NCBI GenBank assembly: GCA_031286005.1 | Contig: JAITVC010000303.1 | Location: 1 to 13,286, forward strand | DNA length: 13,286 nucleotides | From: Bacteroidales bacterium | GTDB taxonomy: Bacteria; Bacteroidota; Bacteroidia; Bacteroidales; P3 | Reading direction: 5' to 3' | In this document: piece by piece, positions 6,189 to 13,286 of the stretch | How the letters are laid out: each line of letters begins with the position of its first letter | How positions within the stretch are numbered: position 1 is the first letter of the stretch | Position numbers and translations under genes: made by a program | The notes under the pieces: generated by a model | The model's database searches: none | Seen by the model: the letters and a program-made list of their open reading frames with translations, nothing else | Told to the model about the DNA's origin: nothing

Positions 6189-8144
6189 ATGAAAACAAAT
6201 GTAGTCAAAAAAGTACTTCAGTATGGCGTTTTGGGCTTTATTGTATTCCTTTTTCTAAAACCTTTCTTTGGAGGCGCTGCCGCAGATACGGAAGCTTATT
6301 GCCCGTTTGGCGGCCTGCAAACTTTATTTACCTTTTTGCAGCAGGACTCTTTAGCATGTTCCATGTCGATGGTTCAAATTTTGGTAGGTGTGGCGCTTGG
6401 AATAGGTGTGATTTTGTCCGGCAAATTGTTTTGTGCGTACATTTGTCCACTCGGAACAATCAATGAACTGATGGGTAAACTTCGCAAAAAACTAAAGATT
6501 AAATTAGAAATTAAGGAAAAAAGTATCTTTGATATGATTCTGCGTTCGTTGAAGTATGTGATGTTGGGCTGGATTTTTTACATGACCATTTCTTCAAGCG
6601 AATTATTCTGTAAAAACTTCGACCCGTATTATGCTTTGGCTACCGGATTTAAAGGCGAAATCACGCTGTGGATGGTATCCATAACTTTGGGTTTGTTTTT
6701 CGTTTGCGGTATCTTGATTAATATGTTTTGGTGTAAATATATTTGTCCGGTGGGCGCATTGAGCAATGTATTCAAATATACGGCAACATTTGCAGTGGTG
6801 TTGATTGCGTTTATCCTATTGAATAAATTCGGTATTGCATTATCGTATGTGTGGATGTTTGTCATCGCCGGAGCCATTTGCTATGTTTGGGAGATTATGT
6901 CCTATGAAAGCCGCTGGCTTCCATTTTTGAAAATTCACAGAGATACAGAGAAATGTAACGGATGTGGAGTTTGCTCCAAAAAATGTCCGATGAATATTGC
7001 TGTTGACGAGATGGCGGTTGTTAAACATGTGGATTGTACCCTTTGCGGTGATTGCATTGATGCTTGCGGTAAACAGCAAGCCCTTTCAATCAACAAAAAA
7101 ACAGGTTTCCGGTTTGTTCCGGCAATTATGACGGTCGTTTTATTCGCATTGGCCTTGTTTTTGGGTAATCGAGTGGAGCTTCCAACTATTGATGAGCGTT
7201 TTCCGGGTTATGAGGAAAAATTTGAGGCCGGTCAGATTGAAATGTTGGAAATAGAAGGCTTGAAAACCGTGAAATGTTATGGCAGTTCGAAAGCATTTTC
7301 GGCCAAGATGCAAAATGTTAAAGGCGTTTATGGTGTAGCAACCTATATTCAACGATTTGCCGTGAAGATTTATTACAATCCTAACGAAATTTCGGAAGTG
7401 GATTTGCAATCAGTTGTATTTTCACCAGTAAGACGACGTTTGAATGATGTGCCTGCCGGTGAAGCTCAAGTGAAAGTTGTAACGCTCGGCGTGGAAGGTT
7501 TGTTTGATGCCGGAGATGTGAATGTGTTGGGTAATATATTTAAAGAGAATCCGGATTTCTACGGTATTCAATCGGAATATGCTTGTCCGGTTATTATCAA
7601 GCTATTCATGAAAGCCGATAAAACGGTAACTAAAAAAGAATTAACTAAAATCGTTGAAATCAAGGAATTTGATATGGTCATTCACGGTGGTGCCATTCGG
7701 AAAGTGGAATGCAACTACGAATTGGTAACCGTGGACAAAAATGAAACCTTGATGCCGCGCCAAGAATTTTTTGATTTGATGTTCCCGTATCAAGAAGGTG
7801 TATCGAAGAAAAACACGGAAAAATATGGCGAAGATGCCGTAACAGCCGTGTATGAGATCCCATTTTTGGAATTGGAAAAACCGCTATACCAACGTCAAGT
7901 GCGTTTCTTAGCTAGTCATTTGACCGGTCAAGACGGTATCATGAGATGGAATACCACGCTAAATGGCGAAATTCCGGTTATCCATTTTCATTATATTCCG
8001 GACGTGCTAGATGATGAGAAAATCTGGACGTTAATTACAGCCCCTATGTGGAAAATTTATTGGCCGGACGGTCGAATCGAGGAGGTAGAGCCAACGATGA
8101 CATTCGATGAAAAGGGTAAAACAATTCAAAACGAAACAAACTAA
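6189..8144 (+). CDS. Polyferredoxin-like membrane protein (NapH/NosR/CcoG-type) with HMA-like C-terminus
   Basis: This 651-residue inner-membrane electron-transfer protein has about five or six hydrophobic segments in residues 8-235 carrying the paired C-x3-C-P motifs of the Fer4_5 family: CAYICP (Cys82, Cys86) and CKYICP (Cys182, Cys186), plus AYCPFGGLQTL (Cys38). Two [4Fe-4S] ferredoxin motifs follow: CNGCGVCSKKCP (256, 259, 262, 266) and CTLCGDCIDAC (283, 286, 289, 293). The second lacks the usual Pro. Another TM segment covers about 309-326. Residues 350-490 look like two successive beta-alpha-beta units like heavy-metal-associated domains, but without CxxC (Cys363 is in CYGSS). The last 150 residues match nothing I know. 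The TldD gene follows after 9 bases, so the two are probably co-transcribed. Function inferred: moving electrons, perhaps to a metal or maturation step. Partner proteins are unknown. Confidence 0.8.
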   Translation: MKTNVVKKVLQYGVLGFIVFLFLKPFFGGAAADTEAYCPFGGLQTLFTFLQQDSLACSMSMVQILVGVALGIGVILSGKLFCAYICPLGTINELMGKLRKKLKIKLEIKEKSIFDMILRSLKYVMLGWIFYMTISSSELFCKNFDPYYALATGFKGEITLWMVSITLGLFFVCGILINMFWCKYICPVGALSNVFKYTATFAVVLIAFILLNKFGIALSYVWMFVIAGAICYVWEIMSYESRWLPFLKIHRDTEKCNGCGVCSKKCPMNIAVDEMAVVKHVDCTLCGDCIDACGKQQALSINKKTGFRFVPAIMTVVLFALALFLGNRVELPTIDERFPGYEEKFEAGQIEMLEIEGLKTVKCYGSSKAFSAKMQNVKGVYGVATYIQRFAVKIYYNPNEISEVDLQSVVFSPVRRRLNDVPAGEAQVKVVTLGVEGLFDAGDVNVLGNIFKENPDFYGIQSEYACPVIIKLFMKADKTVTKKELTKIVEIKEFDMVIHGGAIRKVECNYELVTVDKNETLMPRQEFFDLMFPYQEGVSKKNTEKYGEDAVTAVYEIPFLELEKPLYQRQVRFLASHLTGQDGIMRWNTTLNGEIPVIHFHYIPDVLDDEKIWTLITAPMWKIYWPDGRIEEVEPTMTFDEKGKTIQNETN

Positions 8145-8153
8145 ATAAGGCGT

Positions 8154-9833
8154 ATGAAAAATTTGAGAAAAATTTGTGGATTTCTTTTGCTGGTGTTGAT
8201 GAGCGTTTCATTTTACGCTCAAGATGCGCTTCTGAAAATTCTGAAAGACGAGTTGAAGTATGAATTCAACGAAATGCAAAAGTTGCAACAAAAGCCTTAT
8301 TTTATGGATTTTCGGGTAATCGACCGTACCTCTCATTCCATAACGTCTGACTTTGGTTCGATTGCAGGTCAATATAATACTCGGGTTCGTAATTTTGTAC
8401 CGTCCGTTCGCGTTGGCGACACGATGTTGGACAATAATGTAGATCCGCATCAAACTTCAGCCAGACGATTTGGTGTGAATACGGTGAGTTTGCCGTTGGA
8501 TGACAATGCGAAAGCGATTCAACAAACCATTTGGGATGAGTGCTTTTTCAAATATAAACGGGCAGTGGACGATTACGAAAAAGCATCGGCAGACAAGAAA
8601 CTGAAAGTTGAAGCCGAAGATAAAGCACCGTCTTTTAGTCAAGCAAATGTGGAGGTGTATTACGAAGAACCGTTGAAAGCCAATCAAACGAAATTCGATG
8701 AAGCATATTGGAAAGAGCGCATCAAAAAAGTGTCGGCTGAGTTTCTGAAAAATCCGGAAATAATTGTTGGCACGGCATCGGTATCCTATAGTTATCAGCG
8801 CCGGTATTACGTGAATACAGCCGGTGCTGAGGTAGTACAAAACCAAAGTTCTGCACGGATCATGATAAATGCTATGATTAAAGCCGATGACGGTATGGAA
8901 TTGCCATTGTTTAAGTCATATTTTGCGTATACCCCTGATGGGCTTCCTTCTGAAAAAGAACTTTTGACAGAAGTGAAAATGATGATGGATAAATTGGTGA
9001 AGTTGAAAAATGCCCCGCTTGTATCGCCGTATACTGGCCCTGCATTACTTTCGGGTGCGGCCAGTGGAGTGTTTTTTCATGAAATTTTCGGACACCGTAT
9101 TGAGGGACAAAAAATGAAAAGCGAACGTGATGGACAAACCTTCAAAAAGATGGTTGGCGAACTTGTTTTGCCCGGTGATTTGACGGTTTATTGCGATCCG
9201 ACCTTAACCAAATATATTGGTAAAGATTTGAACGGCCATTACAAATACGATGATCAAGGTGTGAAAGCACGTCGTGTAAATGTGGTGGAAAACGGTATAT
9301 TAAAACAATTTTTGATGACACGTACATCCATAGATGGTTTCCCCCAATCCAACGGACATGCCCGTGCCGACTTGGGATATGATCCGGATGCGCGTCAATC
9401 CAATTTGATTATCGAATCATCGAAGCCTAAAACCGATGCGGAATTGCGAAAATTACTCATCGACGAGGCCAAAGCGCAAGACAAAGAGTACGGTTATTTT
9501 TTCAAAGCCGTTTCGGGTGGATTAACGATGACCGGACGTGCTGCCGCCAACTCGTTCAATGTAACACCGCTCGAAGTGTATCGTGTTTACGTGGATGGCC
9601 GTCCCGATGAAATGGTTAGAGGTGTAGACTTAATCGGAACACCGTTGTCGATGTTTTCGAGAATCATCTATGCCGGAGATGGAAAATCATCGGAAATCTT
9701 TACCGGAACATGCGGTGCAGGCTCCGGAAGTATTCCGGTAACGGCTATTTCTCCAACTATTTTAGTAAAACAAGTAGAGATGCAACGTAAAGCTAAATCG
9801 AATGAAAAGGCGCCTGTTTTACCACGACCGTAA
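8154..9833 (+). CDS. Exported TldD-like zinc metallopeptidase
   Basis: This is a 559-residue TldD/PmbA-family (peptidase U62) protein. Residues 1-22 form a signal peptide (basic MKNLRK, then a hydrophobic core and FYAQ), so it should act outside the cytoplasm, unlike E. coli TldD. The zinc motif HEIFGH (His309, Glu310, His314) sits in FFHEIFGHRIEGQ, as in TldD. The third ligand is expected to be the Cys in TGTCGAGSGSIPV (Cys520). GLTMTGRAA at about 456-464 is a further family feature. It is longer than E. coli TldD (481) by a signal peptide and an extra N-terminal segment. In the known complex TldD carries the protease site and TldE is the partner; the next gene fits TldE. Known TldD/E substrates are unfolded peptides such as microcin B17 precursor and CcdA. 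The substrate here is unknown. Confidence 0.9.
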   Translation: MKNLRKICGFLLLVLMSVSFYAQDALLKILKDELKYEFNEMQKLQQKPYFMDFRVIDRTSHSITSDFGSIAGQYNTRVRNFVPSVRVGDTMLDNNVDPHQTSARRFGVNTVSLPLDDNAKAIQQTIWDECFFKYKRAVDDYEKASADKKLKVEAEDKAPSFSQANVEVYYEEPLKANQTKFDEAYWKERIKKVSAEFLKNPEIIVGTASVSYSYQRRYYVNTAGAEVVQNQSSARIMINAMIKADDGMELPLFKSYFAYTPDGLPSEKELLTEVKMMMDKLVKLKNAPLVSPYTGPALLSGAASGVFFHEIFGHRIEGQKMKSERDGQTFKKMVGELVLPGDLTVYCDPTLTKYIGKDLNGHYKYDDQGVKARRVNVVENGILKQFLMTRTSIDGFPQSNGHARADLGYDPDARQSNLIIESSKPKTDAELRKLLIDEAKAQDKEYGYFFKAVSGGLTMTGRAAANSFNVTPLEVYRVYVDGRPDEMVRGVDLIGTPLSMFSRIIYAGDGKSSEIFTGTCGAGSGSIPVTAISPTILVKQVEMQRKAKSNEKAPVLPRP

Positions 9834-9914
9834 TAGTAGTGAATAGTGAATAATGAAAAGTGATTAGTAACTCATCACTAATCACTTTTCAATCATCACT
9901 ATTAGCTAATCATT
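9831..9914. repeat. Heptad (7-bp) inverted repeat array forming a long hairpin
   Basis: Starting on the TldD stop codon, the DNA reads as 12 consecutive 7-mers in one register. The left units are like AGTGAAT/AGTGATT, and from the midpoint the units turn into the reverse complement type, CATCACT/AATCACT. The centre is at 9872/9873. The inner arms are perfect for 15 bp (9854-9868 with 9877-9891, 8-base loop), and most outer bases also pair about the same centre (9842-9849 with 9896-9903). It could act as a terminator-like or mRNA-stabilising hairpin between the two Tld genes, though it has no U run. It looks like a dispersed intergenic heptad repeat of the STRR kind described in cyanobacteria. 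Confidence 0.8.
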
Positions 9915-9942
9915 CCTCTTTTAATTCTAATAAATAAAATCT

Positions 9943-11610
9943 ATGAAAAAAACATTCATATCCATAATCGCAACCCTGTTGCTAACATTTGCGCAGGCAC
10001 AAAACAACGACGCATTAATTTTTAATGCTATGCAAACTGAGTTGGATCGCAGTAAGACCGGTTTGAAAATGCCGAATATGCCGGCTCCGTTTTTTATCAA
10101 TTATATTGTGGCAGAAGGTGAAATGATCAACATTACCGCATCGTTGGGTTCGGTTGTGTCGTCGCGCTATACGCCGGTCGTACGCTCGTTTTGGGGACGT
10201 GTGATGACTGAAAGCAACAAACTTACCAATGATGGCCGTTACAACAATCAAGGACTTTCGGTGGCATTGCCGATAGATGATAACTTAGGCCAACTTCGTC
10301 GTGATATTTGGATGGCTTCGGACATGGATTACAAAAAAGGTTTGGAGGCTTTAACCGCCAAGAAAACCGCCTTGCGGAAATTGAACAAACCGGAAGAAAC
10401 TTTGTTGGAATACGAAACGGCAGCACCGATAGAGATGCTCAAACCGGTAGAATTTTCACAAAAAGTGAATAAAGAAACGCTCGAAACATTGTGCAAAACA
10501 CTGTCGGGACTATTTGTAAATTATCCGAAATTATATGCTTCGAAAGTTCAATTGCTCGCCAATCAATCGGCGTTTTACAACTTGACATCCGAAGGCACAA
10601 AAACGAAACAACCGCTTTCACATGTGGTAATCAAAATTACGGCCAAGGTGCGTGCCGAAGATGGTGCGGTTTTATCCGATTATTTGGAGATTTGTGCGGC
10701 CGATTTGTCTAAGCTGCCAACCGTAGAGCAGTTGAGTGCAACCGTAAATACGTTTGCAACCGAGCTGCAAGCGATGGGCTCTGCCGAAGCTGTGAACGAA
10801 TATTACAGCGGCCCCGTATTGTTTGAAGATGCTGCTGTTGCGGATATGTTTTTGGAAACCCTATTGGCACAAGATGCCTTAATTGCCTATAAGAAACCGG
10901 TTGTTGGGCCGTTTTCAACCGTAACACCTCGCAATATTCCCGTTGGACGGAAATTAATTGATACCCGGTTTACGGTTATCAATCACACACAAATGAGTGA
11001 ATACAACGGTCAATCGCTGGTAGGTGCGTATGCCGTTGACGGCGAAGGCGTAGTTCCGGCTGCCGATCAGGTGTTGGTGGAAAAAGGGTTGCTTAAAAGT
11101 TTTTTGAATAATCGTATTCCAACCGAATTTGCACCGAAATCTAACGGAAATAATCGTATTGGAACTAATCCTGCCTATATCTCGACTGATGTGAAACCGG
11201 CTGTACTGGAAATTCAAACCACACAAGGCTTATCCAACCCGGAATTGCGAGAACGTTTAATCAATTCTGCAAAAGAAGAAGGATTGTCATACGCTTACAT
11301 CGTGCGGAAACTGTCTGGAGTAATTCGGATTTATCAAGTGGATGTTGCCACAGGAAAGGAAACGCTGATGCGTTCTCCGGAGATTGCGGGAATTGGTATT
11401 GCACGTCTCAAACGCGTGGATGCGGTGTCGGCAGATCGTTATGTGGAGAATGTCGTATACACCAATGCCTATGATCAATCGCTGAATACCGAAGGCTACC
11501 CAATGTCGATTATCTGCCCTAAATCATTACTGCTCCAAGATATTGAAATCAATAAAAGCACAGCCAATTTAGAGGTAAAACCGTCTGTAATGAACCCATT
11601 GGAACGTTAA
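9943..11610 (+). CDS. Exported TldE/PmbA-like partner lacking the zinc motif
   Basis: This 555-residue protein is homologous along its length to the preceding TldD-like protein. Shared blocks are a signal peptide (MKKTFISIIA to QAQ, cleavage near residue 20), the SLGSVVSSRYTPVVRSF block matching FGSIAGQYNTRVRNF, and ALPIDDN...DIW matching SLPLDDN...TIW. Near 300, where TldD has GVFFHEIFGH, this protein has ADMFLETLLAQDA, so both His ligands are gone. The CGAGSGSIP stretch near the C-terminus is also replaced (EGYPMSIICPKSLL). In E. coli, TldE is the non-zinc half of a TldD/TldE complex, so this is best read as the structural or substrate-binding partner of the enzyme upstream. A 109-base gap with the hairpin repeat separates the two genes. 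Whether it retains any activity cannot be told. Confidence 0.85.
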   Translation: MKKTFISIIATLLLTFAQAQNNDALIFNAMQTELDRSKTGLKMPNMPAPFFINYIVAEGEMINITASLGSVVSSRYTPVVRSFWGRVMTESNKLTNDGRYNNQGLSVALPIDDNLGQLRRDIWMASDMDYKKGLEALTAKKTALRKLNKPEETLLEYETAAPIEMLKPVEFSQKVNKETLETLCKTLSGLFVNYPKLYASKVQLLANQSAFYNLTSEGTKTKQPLSHVVIKITAKVRAEDGAVLSDYLEICAADLSKLPTVEQLSATVNTFATELQAMGSAEAVNEYYSGPVLFEDAAVADMFLETLLAQDALIAYKKPVVGPFSTVTPRNIPVGRKLIDTRFTVINHTQMSEYNGQSLVGAYAVDGEGVVPAADQVLVEKGLLKSFLNNRIPTEFAPKSNGNNRIGTNPAYISTDVKPAVLEIQTTQGLSNPELRERLINSAKEEGLSYAYIVRKLSGVIRIYQVDVATGKETLMRSPEIAGIGIARLKRVDAVSADRYVENVVYTNAYDQSLNTEGYPMSIICPKSLLLQDIEINKSTANLEVKPSVMNPLER

Positions 11611-11638
11611 AAGAGTTATTAATTACTTGAAAAGTTTG

Positions 11639-11806
11639 GAAATAGGAGTAAATAACATGGAAATTGGTGTTCGGAACTCGGAAGTCGGAGTTCCGAACAA
11701 GGAACTCGGAGTTAATAACTCGGAAGTCGGAGTTCAGAACAGGGAACTCGGAGTTAATAACTCGGAAGTTGGAGTTCAGAACAAGGAAATCGGAGTAAAA
11801 AACACA
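11639..11806. repeat. Tandem array, 8 units of 21 bp with an inner 7-bp register
   Basis: Eight adjacent 21-bp units start at 11639 and step by 21. The consensus is about GAA-nTCGGAGTTnnnAACnnG. Units 4 and 6 are identical and units 3, 5 and 7 are close, so there is also a 42-bp higher-order repeat. Each unit divides into three 7-mers, alternating forms of GAACTCG and its near reverse complement (GAGTTCN), so many short hairpins such as AACTC-G-GAGTT can form. There are no unique spacers, so it is not CRISPR. It lies between the TldE-like gene and the TonB receptor. An ORF runs through it; see the separate entry. Confidence 0.9.
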
Positions 11807-11839
11807 AATGACCGTGTAATGAGGATGAATTTTGAATAA
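11657..11839 (+). CDS. Questionable ORF encoded by the 21-bp repeat array
   Basis: An ORF of 60 residues opens at ATG 11657 (a TTG at 11627 would add 10). It encodes a 7-residue repeat of the form E-(I/V/L)-G-V-x-N-x, because 21 bp is a multiple of 3. AGGAG at 11644-11648 would serve as a ribosome site but is itself part of the repeat. No signal, domain or conserved catalytic residue is visible. Most likely this is a by-product of non-coding heptad repeats, whose ORFs stay open by arithmetic. A short repetitive structural peptide cannot be ruled out. Confidence 0.15.
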   Translation: MEIGVRNSEVGVPNKELGVNNSEVGVQNRELGVNNSEVGVQNKEIGVKNTNDRVMRMNFE

Positions 11840-11865
11840 AAAATGAAAAAGACAAAACTATTAAT

Positions 11866-13286
11866 ATGAGAAAAACACTGTTCATACTATTCTTTTTGGT
11901 GTTGTGCAGCATTGGTTTTGCGCAAGACAAAATAACTATTTCCGGAAAGGTAAAGGATAAAAACACCAATGAGACCTTGCCGATGACGCCGGTGCAGATT
12001 TCGGAGTTGAACGTCTTTACGGTAACCGATATGGACGGGAACTTTTTGTTTGAACGTATTCCTGTTGGAACCTACACGTTTAAAATTACGAGTTTGGGCT
12101 ATCAACCTTTGGAAAAAGAAATGGAATTGACCAAGACGATGTCTGATATGCTTTTCTTACTTGAAGTGCAAAATCTAACTTTAGACCACGTGGAAGTGGT
12201 TGCACAGCGCGGAAACGGCATGAACTCGTCGTCGATGGTAAATACACAGGCTATCGAGCATGTGCAAGCATCGAGTTTGAAAGATGTTATGCAGTTGATT
12301 CCGGGGGCAGTTACAACGAATACAGATATGAGTGAGCGAAATCTCATAACGATTCGTTCTTTGGATAATGATGTAACCAATGCGATGGGAACGGCGATTA
12401 TTATGGATGGTGCAACATTGAGTAATGATATGAACATGCAACTCAAAGGTAATGGAGATGTTCAAGTGAATGAACTTACTAATAAAACGAACTCTTCTGC
12501 GATGGCAGGTGCAGATGCACGCCAAATTTCGACAGACAATATTGAGAGCATCGAAGTGATTCGAGGCGTTCCTTCTGCTGAATATGGAAATTTGACGTCA
12601 GGTGCAGTGGTTGTCAAATCTAAAGCCGGACAAAGTCCACTGGAAGTACGTTTCAAAACAGATCCCAAACTCAAGCAAGTTTATGCAGGAAAAGGCGTAA
12701 AGTTAAACGGAAATAGCGGAATTTTAAATGTTGGCGCCGATTATACAAATTCGGTTCGTTCGTTGGTATCACCTGTGGATGCATATAATCGGTTCAATTT
12801 AACAACGGCTTATTCCAAAAATTTGGCGAAAAACTTAACGTTTAATGCACGTTTGCTTGGCGATTATAGCGTGCTTTCAGCGAAAACTGATCCCGACAAC
12901 GATAATGATGAGCATTCGGAAGAAACCTCTAAAAGTCTTCGCTTAAATATCAATGGAATGTGGACAGTGAACAGCACATCTCCAATTTTTGTGGATTATT
13001 TGCTGTATGCAAGCGTTCAGGAACAGGACGATTATTATCATTCCTTTGAACGATTTAGTGCAAGATCCTATCCTGTATCAAAAGAAACCGGTATTTATCA
13101 AGGTACCTATACGTCGAAAGATTATTATTATTCGGATTTGAATATTAACGGTTTGCCACTCGATTTTCAAGCCAAAATGACAGGGAAAATGTTCTCTAAA
13201 TTTGGTATTATAGATAATAAGATTTTGGCCGGATTTGAATTTCAGTCACAAGGTAATAAAGGTAAAGGCAAAATGTTTAATCCGCA
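11866..13286 (+). CDS. TonB-dependent outer-membrane receptor (partial, 3' end outside window)
   Basis: A frame opens at ATG 11866 and stays open for 473 codons to the window end. Residues 1-19 are a signal peptide (MRKTLFILFF then LVLCSIGFA). Residues about 24-105 form a carboxypeptidase-regulatory-like beta-sandwich (ISGKVKDKNTNETLP, TDMDGNFLFERIPVGTY, ITSLGYQ), typical of Bacteroidota receptors. The plug follows at about 110-253, with SLKDVMQLIPGAV, AIIMDGATL and NIESIEVIRGVPSAEYGN. The barrel begins near residue 255. Such receptors import large substrates (metal chelates, peptides, vitamins, glycans) across the outer membrane using TonB energy. No SusD-like gene is visible in the window. 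A nearer ATG at 11844 stops after 8 codons and is rejected. The substrate cannot be read from what is present. Placement behind the exported TldD/E pair suggests a shared task. Confidence 0.93.
   Translation, partial: MRKTLFILFFLVLCSIGFAQDKITISGKVKDKNTNETLPMTPVQISELNVFTVTDMDGNFLFERIPVGTYTFKITSLGYQPLEKEMELTKTMSDMLFLLEVQNLTLDHVEVVAQRGNGMNSSSMVNTQAIEHVQASSLKDVMQLIPGAVTTNTDMSERNLITIRSLDNDVTNAMGTAIIMDGATLSNDMNMQLKGNGDVQVNELTNKTNSSAMAGADARQISTDNIESIEVIRGVPSAEYGNLTSGAVVVKSKAGQSPLEVRFKTDPKLKQVYAGKGVKLNGNSGILNVGADYTNSVRSLVSPVDAYNRFNLTTAYSKNLAKNLTFNARLLGDYSVLSAKTDPDNDNDEHSEETSKSLRLNINGMWTVNSTSPIFVDYLLYASVQEQDDYYHSFERFSARSYPVSKETGIYQGTYTSKDYYYSDLNINGLPLDFQAKMTGKMFSKFGIIDNKILAGFEFQSQGNKGKGKMFNP

Noticed and set aside
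8457..8846. 129-residue minus-strand ORF within the TldD-like gene
   Set aside because: Antisense shadow; composition is odd (many Phe, Cys and Ile from reverse-read codons) and there are no signals.
11639..11806. CRISPR array
   Set aside because: Units of 21 bp adjoin without unique spacers and there are no cas genes nearby.
12102..12525. Two overlapping 114-residue minus-strand ORFs within the TonB receptor
   Set aside because: Both lie opposite the receptor plug domain, whose frame is continuous and well conserved.

Overview
The window reads as chromosomal DNA of a Bacteroidota bacterium, most likely Bacteroidales or a close relative. The evidence is three copies of the phylum-specific -7 promoter box TAnnTTTG (TATCTTTG or TACCTTTG), few Shine-Dalgarno sequences, an outer-membrane receptor with a carboxypeptidase-like N-terminal domain, and gene families typical of that phylum. 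Base composition is moderately AT-rich and fairly even. There is no sign of phage, transposon, CRISPR, tRNA or rRNA.

Left part (1-1373, minus strand): the first codons of a gene that looks like dxs leave the window at position 1. To its right is a complete NAD-type glyceraldehyde-3-phosphate dehydrogenase gene with its own promoter and a strong hairpin terminator. A non-coding stretch (1168-1373) holds two divergent promoters and two hairpins.

Middle left (1374-4789, plus strand): an LpxL/HtrB-type acyltransferase, which may be translated from a leaderless mRNA, overlaps by 4 bases (ATGA) a family 2 glycosyltransferase. This looks like an envelope lipid/glycan pair. A K+/H+ antiporter of the CPA1 type with a C-terminal TrkA-C (RCK_C) domain follows.

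Middle right (4805-8144): an ECF sigma factor, a one-TM presumed anti-sigma factor, and a membrane-anchored periplasmic protein with a Cys-rich cluster and a CpxP/CnrX-like helical region lie within 25 bases of each other or overlap. A polyferredoxin-like membrane protein follows; it carries NapH/NosR-type Cys motifs, two [4Fe-4S] ferredoxin motifs and what look like tandem degenerate HMA-type domains. The gene order recalls the CnrY-CnrX-CnrH metal-sensing module.

Right part (8154-13286): two secreted TldD/PmbA-family proteins follow. The first keeps the HExxxH zinc motif and a C-terminal Cys; the second has lost the motif and so resembles TldE. A TonB-dependent receptor then runs out of the window. 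Each Tld gene is followed by a non-coding repeat with a 7-bp register: a 12-heptad inverted array (9831-9914) and an 8 x 21 bp array (11639-11806).

The best candidate for an undescribed system is the run 4805-13286: a possible metal- or redox-sensing sigma module followed by an Fe-S membrane protein, an exported TldD/TldE-like protease pair and an outer-membrane receptor. That these genes act together is inferred from gene order and spacing only.
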